Below are positions 9,199 to 18,198 of a DNA stretch of 64,000 nucleotides, in pieces. Position numbers and translations under genes: made by a program. Below the pieces are notes generated by a model, which saw only the letters and a list, made by a program, of their open reading frames with translations, was not told where the DNA came from and did not search any database. Position 1 is the first letter of the stretch; each line of letters begins with the position of its first letter. Source of the DNA: Aureimonas sp. OT7 (GTDB taxonomy: Bacteria; Pseudomonadota; Alphaproteobacteria; Rhizobiales; Rhizobiaceae). Location: the NCBI RefSeq assembly GCF_014844055.1, contig NZ_CP062167.1, forward strand, positions 2,371,501 through 2,435,500, read 5' to 3'.

Positions 9199-9791
9199 TC
9201 GGGGCCCTCGTCGTCGGACTGGCGCGCTTTCTGGTGGGCGGGCGGCCGGAATGGGTGGGCTCCCTGCCATCGGGCCGCTCGCGCATCTACTTCGCGAACC
9301 ATGGCAGCCATCTCGATACGGTGCTTCTATGGGCGGCTATCCCGGAACACTACCGGCCGCGTACCCATCCTGTCGCGGCGGCCGATTACTGGGGGCGTAA
9401 TCGCCTGACGCGCTTCATCTCGCTGGGCGTTCTCGGCTCGGTGCTGGTGGACAGGCGTGGGGGTGCCGATGTCCTGGCTCCGCTGGAGGCGGAACTTGCC
9501 AAAGGCGACTCGCTCATTCTCTTTCCAGAGGGGACGCGCGGTGCGGAACGCCTGCCCGGACCGTTCAAAAGCGGCCTTTACCGACTGGCACAGGCTTATC
9601 CGGAGGCGGAACTGATACCCGTCTATCTGGAGAACCTCTCCCGCGCCTTTCCGCGCGGCGCGTTCCTGCCGGTCCCCATCTCATGCCGGGTCCGGTTCGG
9701 CGCACCGCTGGACCGCATCGCCAACGAAGACAAGGACGCGTTCCTGGAACGTGCACGCGGCGCCGTCGTGGCGCTGGCGGAGGACAGGTGA
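9195..9791 (+). CDS. 1-acyl-sn-glycerol-3-phosphate acyltransferase-like (PlsC family)
   Basis: Membrane-associated acyltransferase of 198 residues. The catalytic NHxxxxD motif is seen as NHGSHLD near residue 35, and the substrate-binding motif FPEGTR near residue 112. It would acylate lysophosphatidic acid or a related lipid. A GTG start at 9195 overlaps the previous stop (GTGA). The stop codon shares a base with the next ATG (TGATG). It is shorter than canonical PlsC and is probably a second, module-specific paralogue rather than the housekeeping enzyme. Confidence 0.82.
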   Translation: MIGALVVGLARFLVGGRPEWVGSLPSGRSRIYFANHGSHLDTVLLWAAIPEHYRPRTHPVAAADYWGRNRLTRFISLGVLGSVLVDRRGGADVLAPLEAELAKGDSLILFPEGTRGAERLPGPFKSGLYRLAQAYPEAELIPVYLENLSRAFPRGAFLPVPISCRVRFGAPLDRIANEDKDAFLERARGAVVALAEDR

Positions 9792-10729
9792 TGGACAGGA
9801 CGCTTCTCTGGCTGCTTTGCGGCCTCGTCATCCTCCTGGCGGTGGCAACGGTGGTGGGGCGGATGCTGGCGCGGCGTGCCAGCGGGGCAAGCGCCATCGC
9901 CACGATGGACAATCTCAACAAGCGCATCCGCGCCTGGTGGCTGATGGTCGCCGTTCTGGCCATCGCGTTCTTCTTCGGCAAGGCGGTCACGCTGGTGCTG
10001 TTCGCGCTGACGTCCTTCTATTGCCTGCGCGAGTTCATCTCGCTCACGCCGACACGGCCGGCCGACCATGCGGCGCTGGCGGCGGCCTTCTACGTGTTCC
10101 TGCCGCTGCAATACATCCTGATCGGGATCGACTGGCAGACGCTCTTTTCCATCGCCATTCCGGTCTACGCCTTTCTGGCCCTGCCGGCGCTGGCCGTGCT
10201 GCGGCACGAGACGGACGGCTTTCTGGAGCGCAGCGCCAAGGTGCAATGGGCCCTGATGCTGACCGTCTATTGCATCAGCCATGCGCCGGCGCTGCTGTTG
10301 CTGAAGATTCCCGGGTTCGAAGGGCGCAACGTGCTCCTGCTCTTCTTCCTGATCTTCGTGGTCCAGGCGAGCGACGTGCTGCAATACGTGTTCGGCAAGC
10401 TGTTCGGCCGCCATCCGATCGCGCCGGTCGTCAGCCCCAACAAGACCTGGGAAGGCTTTGTCGGGGGCGGTGCCACCGCCACGCTTCTGGGTGCCTGCCT
10501 GTGGTGGGCGACGCCGTTCACCCCGCTGCAGGCGGCGGGTCTGGCTCTGGCCATCGTATTGGCCGGCTTCTGCGGCGGGCTGGTGCTGTCGGCCGTCAAG
10601 CGGTCCATGGGGGCGAAGGACTGGGGCACGATGATCTCGGGCCATGGCGGGGCGCTGGACCGGATGGACTCCGTAACCTACGCCGCGCCCCTGTTCTTCC
10701 ATCTCGTCAACTTCTACTTCGTGCCGTAG
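9791..10729 (+). CDS. Phosphatidate cytidylyltransferase-like (CdsA family)
   Basis: Polytopic membrane enzyme of 312 residues with about eight helices. It is expected to make CDP-diacylglycerol from CTP and phosphatidate. The CTP_transf_1 signature lies in the C-terminal third: SPNKTWEGFVGG near residue 215, then SAVKRSMGAKDWGTMISGHG and GALDRMDS around 270-290. The 88-residue in-frame extension upstream overlaps the acyltransferase and is not used. With the two upstream genes it could supply and use CDP-diacylglycerol for a specific phospholipid. Confidence 0.85.
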   Translation: MDRTLLWLLCGLVILLAVATVVGRMLARRASGASAIATMDNLNKRIRAWWLMVAVLAIAFFFGKAVTLVLFALTSFYCLREFISLTPTRPADHAALAAAFYVFLPLQYILIGIDWQTLFSIAIPVYAFLALPALAVLRHETDGFLERSAKVQWALMLTVYCISHAPALLLLKIPGFEGRNVLLLFFLIFVVQASDVLQYVFGKLFGRHPIAPVVSPNKTWEGFVGGGATATLLGACLWWATPFTPLQAAGLALAIVLAGFCGGLVLSAVKRSMGAKDWGTMISGHGGALDRMDSVTYAAPLFFHLVNFYFVP

Positions 10730-10771
10730 CGCGTTCCGGACGAACGGCCCCTTGCGTTTGAACGCCGATCC

Positions 10772-11866
10772 TCAATCCCAACTGAGCGCGCCACCATTCT
10801 GGTATTCGATGACGCGGGTCTCGAAGAAGTTCTTTTCCTTGCCGAGGTCCATCGCCTCGCTCATCCAGGGGAACGGGTTTTCGGTCGGTGCAAACACCGC
10901 CTCCAGGCCCAATTGCGCGCAGCGCCGATTGGCGATGAAGCGCATGTAGCTTTCGCACTGGCCCGAATTCAGCCCCAGCATGCCGCGCGGCATGGTATCG
11001 CGGCCGTAGGCGGCTTCCAGTTCGGCGCCGCCGCGGATCATCCCGCGCACTTCCTCCTGGAAGGAATCCGTCCAGAGATGCGGGTTCTCGACCTTGATCT
11101 GGTTGATGACGTCGACACCGAAATTCAGGTGCAGGCTCTCGTCGCGCAGGATGTATTGATACTGCTCCGCGATGCCCACCATCTTGCCCCGGCGCCCCAG
11201 CGACAGGATCTGCGCGAAGCCGGTATAGAACCACATCCCCTCGAAGACGACGTAGAAGGCCACCAGATCGCGCAGCAGGGCGCGGTCGTTGTCCTCGGTG
11301 CCGGTGCGGAAGGCCGGGTCCTCGAGGCTCTGCGTATAGGCCAGCGCCCACGCCGCCTTGTCGGTGATGGAGGGCACCTCGCGGTACATGTTGAACAACT
11401 CGCCCTCGTCGAGGCCGAGGCTTTCGACGATGTACTGGAAGGTATGGGTGTGGATCGCTTCCTCGAAGGACTGCCGCAGCAGGTACTGCCGGCATTCCGG
11501 ATTGGTCAGGTGGCGATAGATGGCGAGGACGATGTTGTTGGCGACCAGCGACTCGGATGCGGCGAAAAATCCGAGATTGCGCTTGATCATCCGCCGCTCG
11601 TCGTCGGTCAGCCCGTCGGCCGACTTCCATAGCGCGATGTCCGCCTGCATGGACACTTCCGTCGGCATCCAATGGTTGTTGCAGGCCGCCAGATACTTCT
11701 CCCAGGCCCACCGGTATTTCATCGGCAGCAACTGGTTGACGTCGGCACGGGCATTGATCATCCGCTTTTCGTCGACGGCGACACGGCCACCCGTGCGGTC
11801 GATCTGGCCAAGGCCGGTGGCGGACTCGGCCGTAGCGGAGTCCGTTCGTTCGATAAGGTCGAGCAT
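10772..11866 (-). CDS. nrdB: Ribonucleotide reductase beta subunit, class Ic-like
   Basis: Radical-generating R2 subunit, 364 residues. Metal ligands by alignment to E. coli NrdB are Glu105 (FAASESL, where E. coli has Asp84), Glu136 and His139 (EEAIH), Glu209 and Glu243/His246 (RDESLH). The residue at the radical-tyrosine position is Phe143 (HTHTFQY; codon TTC confirmed by eye). Glu for Asp84 plus Phe for Tyr122 is the signature of Chlamydia-type class Ic enzymes, which use a Mn(IV)/Fe(III) cofactor instead of a tyrosyl radical. Trp66, and a Tyr eight residues from the C-terminus that could serve in radical transfer, are present. The start at 11866 ([10 protein letters not shown]) lies 34 bases after nrdA. 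It is presumably cotranscribed under the cobalamin riboswitch. Confidence 0.93.
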   Translation of the reverse strand: MLDLIERTDSATAESATGLGQIDRTGGRVAVDEKRMINARADVNQLLPMKYRWAWEKYLAACNNHWMPTEVSMQADIALWKSADGLTDDERRMIKRNLGFFAASESLVANNIVLAIYRHLTNPECRQYLLRQSFEEAIHTHTFQYIVESLGLDEGELFNMYREVPSITDKAAWALAYTQSLEDPAFRTGTEDNDRALLRDLVAFYVVFEGMWFYTGFAQILSLGRRGKMVGIAEQYQYILRDESLHLNFGVDVINQIKVENPHLWTDSFQEEVRGMIRGGAELEAAYGRDTMPRGMLGLNSGQCESYMRFIANRRCAQLGLEAVFAPTENPFPWMSEAMDLGKEKNFFETRVIEYQNGGALSWD

Positions 11867-11900
11867 TAGTTTGTTATCCCAAGTCTTTGGCGAATAATGG

Positions 11901-14699
11901 TTACTGGCAGGCTTCGCAATCCGGATCGTCGATGGCGCAGGCCATCGGCGCGGACACCGCCACCGCATTCAGCTTTCCGTCGCTGCGTGTCAGCGTCGAT
12001 TTCTCGACATGGCTGGCGGAGCGTGTGCGCAGGTAGTAGGTCGTCTTGAGGCCGGACCTCCAGGCCGAGCGGTAGAGGGCATCCAGCGCCTTGCCCGACG
12101 GGTTCGCCAGATAGAGGTTCAGCGACTGCGCCTGGTCCAGCCATTTCTGGCGGCAGGCCGCGGCCGCCACGAGCCAACGGCTTTCGATCTCGAAGGCCGT
12201 GGCATACAGGTGCCGGAGGTCGTCTGGCACGCGGTCGATGGGCCCGAGCGAGCCGTCGTAATATTTCAGGTCCGAGATCATGACGTCGTCCCACAGGCCA
12301 CGGGCCTTCAGGTCGCGGACGAGATAGGGGTTCACCACCGTGAAATCGCCCGACATGTTCGCCTTGACGAACAGGTTCTGGTAGGTCGGCTCGATCGACT
12401 GCGAGACGCCACAGATATTGGAAATCGTGGCCGTGGGCGCGATGGCCATGCAATTGGAGTTGCGCATGCCCTGGGCGCGAACCCTCTGGCGCAGGGCATC
12501 CCAGTCCAGCCGTGCGGAACCGTCGAAGGCCGCGCCGCGCGCCTCGCCGAGAAGGCCGAGCGAGTCGATGGGCAGGATGCCCTGCGACCAGAGCGAGCCC
12601 TCGTAGCTTTCGTAGCGCCCCCGCTCGGCGGCCAGGTCGCTGGAGGCGGCGATGGCGTGCCAGGAGATCAGTTCCATGCTCTCGTCGGCAAACCGCACCG
12701 CCGCCTTGCTGGCATAGGGAATGCGCAACGCCTGCAACGCATCCTGGAAACCCATGAGGCCGAGGCCGACAGGGCGGTGCCGCAGGTTCGAGCGGCGTGC
12801 TTCCGGAATGGTGTAGAAGTTGATGTCGATCACATTGTCCAGCATCCGCATCGCCGTGCGCACCGTGTCGGCGACACGGTCCGCATCGAGCCCGTCGTCG
12901 GACAGGTGCGCGACGAGGTTGACCGAGCCGAGGTTGCAGACCGCCACTTCGTCGGCGGATGTGTTGAGGGTAATCTCCGTGCACAGGTTGGACGAATGGA
13001 TGGTACCGGCATGGCGTTGCGGCGAGCGGATGTTGCACGCGTCCTTGAAGGTGATCCAGGGATGCCCCGTCTCGAACAGCATGGTCAGCATCCGCCGCCA
13101 CAGATCGACGGCACGGACCTTGCGATGCACACGCACGCGGCCGCCTGCGGCATCCCGTTCAGCGGCCTCGTAGGCCGCCTTGAAGTCCGCGCCGTACAGA
13201 TCGTGCAGGTGCGGCACCTCGTCCGGGGAAAACAAGGTCCATTCAGCGTCAGCCTCGACTCGCTCCATGAACAGGTCGGGCACCCAGTTGGCGGTATTCA
13301 TATCGTGTGTCCGGCGGCGGTCGTCGCCGGTGTTCTTCCGCAGGTCGAGGAATTCCTCGATGTCGACATGCCATGTTTCCAGATAGGCGCAGACCGCGCC
13401 CTTGCGCTTGCCGCCCTGGTTGACGGCGATAGCGGTATCGTTGGCCACCTTCAGGAAAGGCACCACGCCCTGGCTTTTGCCGTTGGTGCCGCGGATATGC
13501 GCACCAAGACCCCGCACCGGCGTCCAGTCGTTGCCGAGGCCGCCGGAATACTTGGCCAGAAGGGCGTTATCCCGCACCGACTTGAAGATCTGGCTGAGAT
13601 CGTCACCGATGGTGGTGAGGAAACAGGACGACAATTGCGGGCGCGGCGTGCCCGAATTGAACAGCGTCGGCGTCGACGCCATGAAGCGGAAGCTGGACAG
13701 AAGCTCGTAGAACTCGATGGCGCGCGCTTCCCGGTCCGTTTCGCGGACTGAAAGGCCCATGGCCACCCGCATGAAGAAGGCCTGCGGCAGCTCGAAGCGG
13801 GTACCGTTGCTGTGCAGGAGATACCGGTCGTACAGGGTCTGCAGCCCAAGAAACTGGAACTGCCGGTCGCGTTCCGGCTTCAGGGACGCACCGAGAACGG
13901 CGATATCGAAGCGCGCGAGCTCGGGGTCGATGAGCTGTTCCGCGACACCGCGGGCGAGGTAGCGCGAAAAGTAATCCGTATAGGCGTCCTGCATGTCGGC
14001 GGCAGTGGCGTTGGTCGGCACGCCCCTGACGAAGCTGAGCGCCTCGGCCCGGAGCTTGTCCATCAACAGGCGTGCGCTGGCGAAGGCATAGTCCGGATCG
14101 GTCTCGACAAGCGCCCGCGCCGCCAGGATCGGGGCGTCGGACAGCTCCTCGCGCGAGATGCCATCGTAAAGGTTGCGTTTGGTTTCGCGGACGATCAGCG
14201 CCGCATCCGCACCGGGCAACCCATCGACCGCCTCGGCCACGACGGCCGCCAGGCGGTCCATGTCGAGCGGCGTGGCGCCGCCATCCGGCTCGCGCACCAC
14301 GATCGCCGGTGCGGCAGGCGCGGCCTGCGTTTCCAACCGCGCCCTGGCGCGCTCCTCCCGGTACAGGACATAGGCGCGGGCCACCTTGTGATGGCCGCCG
14401 CGCATCAGCGCCAGCTCGACCTGGTCCTGCACGTCCTCGATATGGATGACATGGTCACGGCCGGCGCGGCGCTGCACGGCCGAGGCAACCTGATCCGTCA
14501 GATCGTCGACGATGTCGTGCACGCGCGACGAACCGGCGGCCTCCCGGCCCTCGACGGCCAGGAAAGCCTTGGTGACGGCGATGCTGATCTTGCCGGCATC
14601 GAAGACGTCGCTCTGGCCGTTGCGCTTGACGACGCGCAGGGGACTGGCCTGCGCCTCCGAGGCCGGACGGACTGTCGGGAATTCTGCGGAAAGTGACAT
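11901..14699 (-). CDS. nrdA: Ribonucleotide reductase alpha subunit
   Basis: Catalytic R1 subunit that reduces ribonucleoside diphosphates; 932 residues. An N-terminal ATP-cone starts at [15 protein letters not shown] near residue 22 and suggests overall-activity control by ATP/dATP. The active-site Asn-x-Cys-x-Glu is seen as [10 protein letters not shown], and the redox cysteines as SSCFLTT and [11 protein letters not shown]. The C-terminal CEACQ supplies the tail cysteine pair for thioredoxin re-reduction. The start at 14699 (MSLSAEFP) has AGGA seven bases upstream. A 48-codon in-frame extension to 14843 would begin inside the riboswitch and is rejected. nrdB follows by 34 bases. Confidence 0.95.
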   Translation of the reverse strand: MSLSAEFPTVRPASEAQASPLRVVKRNGQSDVFDAGKISIAVTKAFLAVEGREAAGSSRVHDIVDDLTDQVASAVQRRAGRDHVIHIEDVQDQVELALMRGGHHKVARAYVLYREERARARLETQAAPAAPAIVVREPDGGATPLDMDRLAAVVAEAVDGLPGADAALIVRETKRNLYDGISREELSDAPILAARALVETDPDYAFASARLLMDKLRAEALSFVRGVPTNATAADMQDAYTDYFSRYLARGVAEQLIDPELARFDIAVLGASLKPERDRQFQFLGLQTLYDRYLLHSNGTRFELPQAFFMRVAMGLSVRETDREARAIEFYELLSSFRFMASTPTLFNSGTPRPQLSSCFLTTIGDDLSQIFKSVRDNALLAKYSGGLGNDWTPVRGLGAHIRGTNGKSQGVVPFLKVANDTAIAVNQGGKRKGAVCAYLETWHVDIEEFLDLRKNTGDDRRRTHDMNTANWVPDLFMERVEADAEWTLFSPDEVPHLHDLYGADFKAAYEAAERDAAGGRVRVHRKVRAVDLWRRMLTMLFETGHPWITFKDACNIRSPQRHAGTIHSSNLCTEITLNTSADEVAVCNLGSVNLVAHLSDDGLDADRVADTVRTAMRMLDNVIDINFYTIPEARRSNLRHRPVGLGLMGFQDALQALRIPYASKAAVRFADESMELISWHAIAASSDLAAERGRYESYEGSLWSQGILPIDSLGLLGEARGAAFDGSARLDWDALRQRVRAQGMRNSNCMAIAPTATISNICGVSQSIEPTYQNLFVKANMSGDFTVVNPYLVRDLKARGLWDDVMISDLKYYDGSLGPIDRVPDDLRHLYATAFEIESRWLVAAAACRQKWLDQAQSLNLYLANPSGKALDALYRSAWRSGLKTTYYLRTRSASHVEKSTLTRSDGKLNAVAVSAPMACAIDDPDCEACQ

Positions 14700-14821
14700 C
14701 GGCTGTTCCTGTCGAAGAGGATGGACAGGCCAGGCGGACACGTGCTGCATACCGGCGCCGCGAGACGCCGGGCAAGCTACACGATCCGCCGGGACACCCC
14801 GCCCAGGGAAAGGTTCATCGA

Positions 14822-14985
14822 CACGGCAGGTCTCCTGGCTCACGGGTCGTCGCCGGCACCCGGCCTTCCCGGAGCCAGGCTCCAGTGGCGCGATTGGGTG
14901 CGGGCTACCCGTCTACAGTTGCGGGGACAGCTTCGGACTAACCATTTGAGCGGCGAACCGAATTCCCTCTTAGCTTCCATATCTT
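14822..14985 (-). promoter_or_regulatory. Cobalamin riboswitch in the nrdAB leader
   Basis: Read on the minus strand the conserved elements occur in the right order: AGGGAA (about 14968), GGT, GCTGTCCCCGCAACTGT (14931-14915), GCCACTG (14889-14883), GGGAAGG, GACCCGTG and finally AGCCAGGAGACCTGCC (14840-14825). The last is the B12-box core. About 120 bases separate the aptamer from the nrdA start, enough for an expression platform. Known B12 riboswitches usually lower expression when adenosylcobalamin is bound. Here that would shut off the B12-independent reductase when cobalamin is available. Confidence 0.93.
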
Positions 14986-15041
14986 GTGTCTATGGAAGAC
15001 CGTGACCACAACAGATTGTTTTACGCGGTCGCGGGTGTCAA
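14974..15041 (-). promoter_or_regulatory. Candidate nrdA promoter with paired NrdR-box-like sites
   Basis: On the minus strand a TTGACA (15041-15036) is followed after 17 bases by a weak -10, CAATCT. Two 16-base sites resemble the NrdR box ACACWATATWTTGTGT: AAACAATCTGTTGTGG (15021-15006, 12 of 16) and ACACAAGATATGGAAG (14989-14974, 11 of 16). The gap between them is 16 bases, matching the three-turn tandem spacing known for NrdR. The first overlaps the putative -10. The second lies next to the riboswitch 5' end. Match quality is moderate. Confidence 0.5.
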
Positions 15042-15151
15042 CCCGCCTTCGTCGGTTTTCCACCGCGCCGAAGCGTTCGGGAAAATTCTCGATTGTGGTT
15101 CAGCCCGTGCTGCGGCATTCAGGGCATCGTTGCAACAAACACCTGGTTCCG

Positions 15152-16645
15152 ATGCCCATTTCCCAAAAGCAGTTCTATGCCCGCACATTCGCTTTCCTGG
15201 CGGCCGCGCTGCTTCTGCTTCTGGCGATCGTTGGCGGTTCGATGTATTTGACCCGGCTGACCCAGCAGAATTTCGATAAAGTCGTCATGACACGCGCGGT
15301 GCGGAGCGCGGCAGCTGACCTTTTGTCCCGCATCGTCGATGCCGAAACCGGCCAGCGCGGATATCTCCTGACACGTGACCAGCGTTACCTCGAGCCGTAT
15401 CGCGAGCAGATCGGGTCCATCGCGCCCAGGGTCGAACGGCTGCAGGTGGCGATGGACGAGATGATGGGCGGCCGCGCGGACTTGTCGGAACTGAGCCAGC
15501 GTGTGACGGCCAAGACGGCGGAACTGGATTCCACCGTTTCGCTTGCGCTCAGCGGCCAGTATGACGCGGCCGTCGCAGAGGTGGCCGGCGGCGCCGGGCT
15601 CGCCCTCATGGACGAGATCCGAGGCCAGCTCGGCATGATTCTCGACCAGGCGGAAGCGCAATTGCAGGCCGGCATAGAGCGGCAGGAGAACATCGGGTCC
15701 ACCTTGCGCCACGTCACGGTGATCGGCGCCATCGCCATCATCCTGATGGCCGCCGCCGCCGCCTGGACCATCCTGCGCTATACGCGGGAAGTCGCCGAGG
15801 CCCGCGCCGAAATCGAGGCCGCAAACACGGCTCTGGAAGCCCGCGTCCAAGAGCGCACCACCGACCTCATCAAGGCGAACGAGGAGATTCAGCGCTTCGC
15901 CTACATTGTGACGCATGATCTGCGCGCGCCGCTTGTGAACATCATGGGCTTCACCAGCGAACTGGAGGCGACGTTTTCGCCGGTGCGGGACTACATGGCC
16001 AGCCTGCCGCCAAGCGAGGAACCGCTGCGCCGCCATGCCGAGGAGGCGATCAACCAGGAGGTTCCCGAGGCCATCTCATTCATCCGCTCGTCGACCCGCA
16101 AGATGGACGGCCTCATCAACGCCATCCTGAAGATATCGCGGGAAGGGCGGCGCAGCCTGAAGCCGGAAAGGGTGGACCTTCGAGCCCTGGTGGAGACGGC
16201 GACGAATGCCGTGCACCATCAGGGTGCCGAGAACAACGGTGAGATCGAAACCGATGTCAAGGCGACGTCCATCGTCACCGACCGCCTGTCGCTTGATCAG
16301 ATGCTGGGGAATCTGCTTGATAACGCAATCAAGTACCGCGAGCCGTCGCGTCCCTTGCGGATATCCGTCCGTACACGGAATGATTCCTACGGCCGCGTCG
16401 TCATTGAGGTCGAGGACAATGGACGGGGCATTTCGCCGGCTGACAATGAACGGGTGTTCGAGCTCTTCCGACGGTCGGGAAAACAGGATACTGCGGGTGA
16501 GGGGATCGGGTTGGCGCATGTGCGGACGCTGGCCCGCAACCTGGGCGGCGACATCGGCCTCAAATCTGAACTCGGCAAGGGCTCGACCTTCACGCTCGTC
16601 CTGCCGGCCAATCTTTTGAACGTGAAGCGGAGCATTGAATCGTGA
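15152..16645 (+). CDS. CHASE3-domain membrane sensor histidine kinase
   Basis: 497-residue sensor kinase. TM1 is about residues 13-33; a periplasmic CHASE3 domain follows, with the signature DAETGQRGYLLT at 63-74. TM2 is about 187-208 and a coiled coil runs to about 248. HisKA has the phosphoacceptor His255 in FAYIVTHDLRAPL. HATPase_c shows NLLDNAIKYR (N box), VEDNGRGIS (G1) and GEGIGLAHV. I chose the start at 15152 (MPISQKQFY) because it opens directly onto TM1. The frame is open further upstream but runs through the nrd regulatory DNA. Its stop overlaps the GTG of the receiver gene, so the pair is coupled. The signal is unknown. Confidence 0.88.
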   Translation: MPISQKQFYARTFAFLAAALLLLLAIVGGSMYLTRLTQQNFDKVVMTRAVRSAAADLLSRIVDAETGQRGYLLTRDQRYLEPYREQIGSIAPRVERLQVAMDEMMGGRADLSELSQRVTAKTAELDSTVSLALSGQYDAAVAEVAGGAGLALMDEIRGQLGMILDQAEAQLQAGIERQENIGSTLRHVTVIGAIAIILMAAAAAWTILRYTREVAEARAEIEAANTALEARVQERTTDLIKANEEIQRFAYIVTHDLRAPLVNIMGFTSELEATFSPVRDYMASLPPSEEPLRRHAEEAINQEVPEAISFIRSSTRKMDGLINAILKISREGRRSLKPERVDLRALVETATNAVHHQGAENNGEIETDVKATSIVTDRLSLDQMLGNLLDNAIKYREPSRPLRISVRTRNDSYGRVVIEVEDNGRGISPADNERVFELFRRSGKQDTAGEGIGLAHVRTLARNLGGDIGLKSELGKGSTFTLVLPANLLNVKRSIES

Positions 16646-17088
16646 GCAGGACCGCAAAGCCTGTCCAGATCGTCATGATCGAGGACGACGAGGGCCACGC
16701 ACGGCTGATCGAAAAGAACATCCGTCGTGCCGGCGTCAACAACGAGATCCTGCCCTTCGGCAACGGCACGGACGCGTTGGCGTTCCTGTTCGGTGCGGAT
16801 GGCTCGGGCGAGGACAGTGCCGGACGGCACCTCCTGATCCTTCTCGACCTGAACCTGCCGGACATGGGCGGGGTGGACATCCTGGAGAAAGTGAAGGCCA
16901 ACCCGCATACCAAGCTCTCGCCCGTCATCGTCCTGACGACGACCGACGACAGCCGCGAGATCCAGCGCTGCTATGATCTCGGCGCCAATGTCTACATCAC
17001 CAAGCCGGTGGACTACGAAGGCTTCGCCAATGCCATCCGGCAGCTTGGCCTGTTCTTCTCGGTGATGCAGGTGCCGGAAACGGAATGA
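16642..17088 (+). CDS. Single-domain response regulator, Rcp1-like
   Basis: 148-residue stand-alone receiver with no output domain. Acidic pocket EDDE is at 14-17, the phosphoacceptor is Asp69 in LILLDLNLPDMGG, and the conserved lysine is in YITKPVDY. The insert between beta2 and beta3 and the longer C-terminus are typical of Rcp1-type receivers partnered with bacteriophytochrome-like kinases. The GTG start overlaps the kinase stop, and its stop overlaps the next ATG. It probably takes phosphate from the CHASE3 kinase and may pass it on by protein contact. Confidence 0.88.
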   Translation: MSRTAKPVQIVMIEDDEGHARLIEKNIRRAGVNNEILPFGNGTDALAFLFGADGSGEDSAGRHLLILLDLNLPDMGGVDILEKVKANPHTKLSPVIVLTTTDDSREIQRCYDLGANVYITKPVDYEGFANAIRQLGLFFSVMQVPETE

Positions 17089-18167
17089 CGATGGCCGGGG
17101 GCGCGATCCAGCCGGGCGCAGCCGGTGTCACAGTTCTGTACGTCGACGACGACGTCGTGGCCGGCCGCCTTGCCCAGCGCATGTTGAGCCGCCATGGCAT
17201 ATCAGTGGTGCATGCGCCCGATGCCGTCACCGGCCTGCAACTCCTCAACGATCGCGACTTTTCCGCGGTCATCCTGGATCACGACCTCGGCTCCGGGTCC
17301 GGCCTCGATATCCTGAGCGACATGAGCGCCATGGAGAACGCGCCGCCGGCAGTCTACGTGACGGCATCGACCGAGTTGTCCATCGCCGTGGACGCGCTGA
17401 AGGCCGGTGCGGTGGACTACGTCGTCAAGACGGTCGGGTCGGAGTTCGAGCTGCTGCTGGCCAACGCCATCCGCGCCTCGGTTGAAAAGGCGACGTTGCG
17501 GCGCGCCAAGGAAAGGGCGGAGCAGGAGGTGCGCGAGGCCCGCGACCGCGCCGTGGCCATGCTGGCCGAGGTGAACCACCGGGTGGCGAACAGCCTGGCG
17601 CTCGTCGGGTCTCTCGTTCGCATGCAATCGAACGGCACCGAGGATCCCGCAATCCGCGAGGCATTGACCGAGGTGCAGGCGCGTATCACCGCGATCGCCA
17701 ATCTGCACCGCAGCCTCTATACGTCCGAGGATGTCCGCAGTGTCGATCTGAAGACCTATCTGGGCCGGCTGGTGGGGGAGCTGACCCTGTCCATGGCCGA
17801 CGACCTGCACAAGATGCCAATCCGCTTCGAGGCCGACCAGGTGACGGTTTCACCGGACAAGGCCGTCTCGATCGGCGTCATCGCGACTGAACTGGTGACG
17901 AACGCGATCAAATACGCGTATCCTGACAAGAAGGGCGATATCCGGGTAAGACTGGCAGAGACGGCCGAGGGGATGGCCGAACTGTCGGTCGAGGATGACG
18001 GGATCGGGTGGCGTGGCGAAGGACAGATCCAGGGCACCGGCCTCGGCGCACGGATCATCGTGGCGCTGACGCGCAGCCTCGACAGCAAGCTGGTCTACGC
18101 CGAAGTCGGCACCGGCACGCGCGCGGTCGTCGCCTTCGATACGATGCAAGACGAACCGAAAGGCTGA
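17085..18167 (+). CDS. Receiver-HisKA_2 (HWE-related) hybrid histidine kinase
   Basis: 360-residue soluble protein with an N-terminal receiver (acidic patch VDDD near 20-23, phosphoacceptor Asp65 in VILDHDLG, Lys in DYVVKTVGS). A coiled-coil linker follows, then a HisKA_2 domain with His165 in AEVNHRVANSLALVG. The HATPase is of HWE/HisKA_2 type (ELVTNAIKYAYPDKKG, VEDDGIGW). The receiver-before-kinase order suggests that its kinase activity is gated by phosphorylation from upstream. Its ATG overlaps the previous stop (ATGA). No downstream target is encoded nearby apart from the lipoprotein hydrolase. Confidence 0.88.
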   Translation: MTMAGGAIQPGAAGVTVLYVDDDVVAGRLAQRMLSRHGISVVHAPDAVTGLQLLNDRDFSAVILDHDLGSGSGLDILSDMSAMENAPPAVYVTASTELSIAVDALKAGAVDYVVKTVGSEFELLLANAIRASVEKATLRRAKERAEQEVREARDRAVAMLAEVNHRVANSLALVGSLVRMQSNGTEDPAIREALTEVQARITAIANLHRSLYTSEDVRSVDLKTYLGRLVGELTLSMADDLHKMPIRFEADQVTVSPDKAVSIGVIATELVTNAIKYAYPDKKGDIRVRLAETAEGMAELSVEDDGIGWRGEGQIQGTGLGARIIVALTRSLDSKLVYAEVGTGTRAVVAFDTMQDEPKG

Positions 18168-18198
18168 CGCCCGCCGACGATACGAGGGGACGACACAC

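Noticed and set aside
14699..14843. An NrdA start 48 codons upstream at 14843
   Set aside because: It would begin inside the cobalamin riboswitch; the ATG at 14699 has an SD and fits the ATP-cone start.
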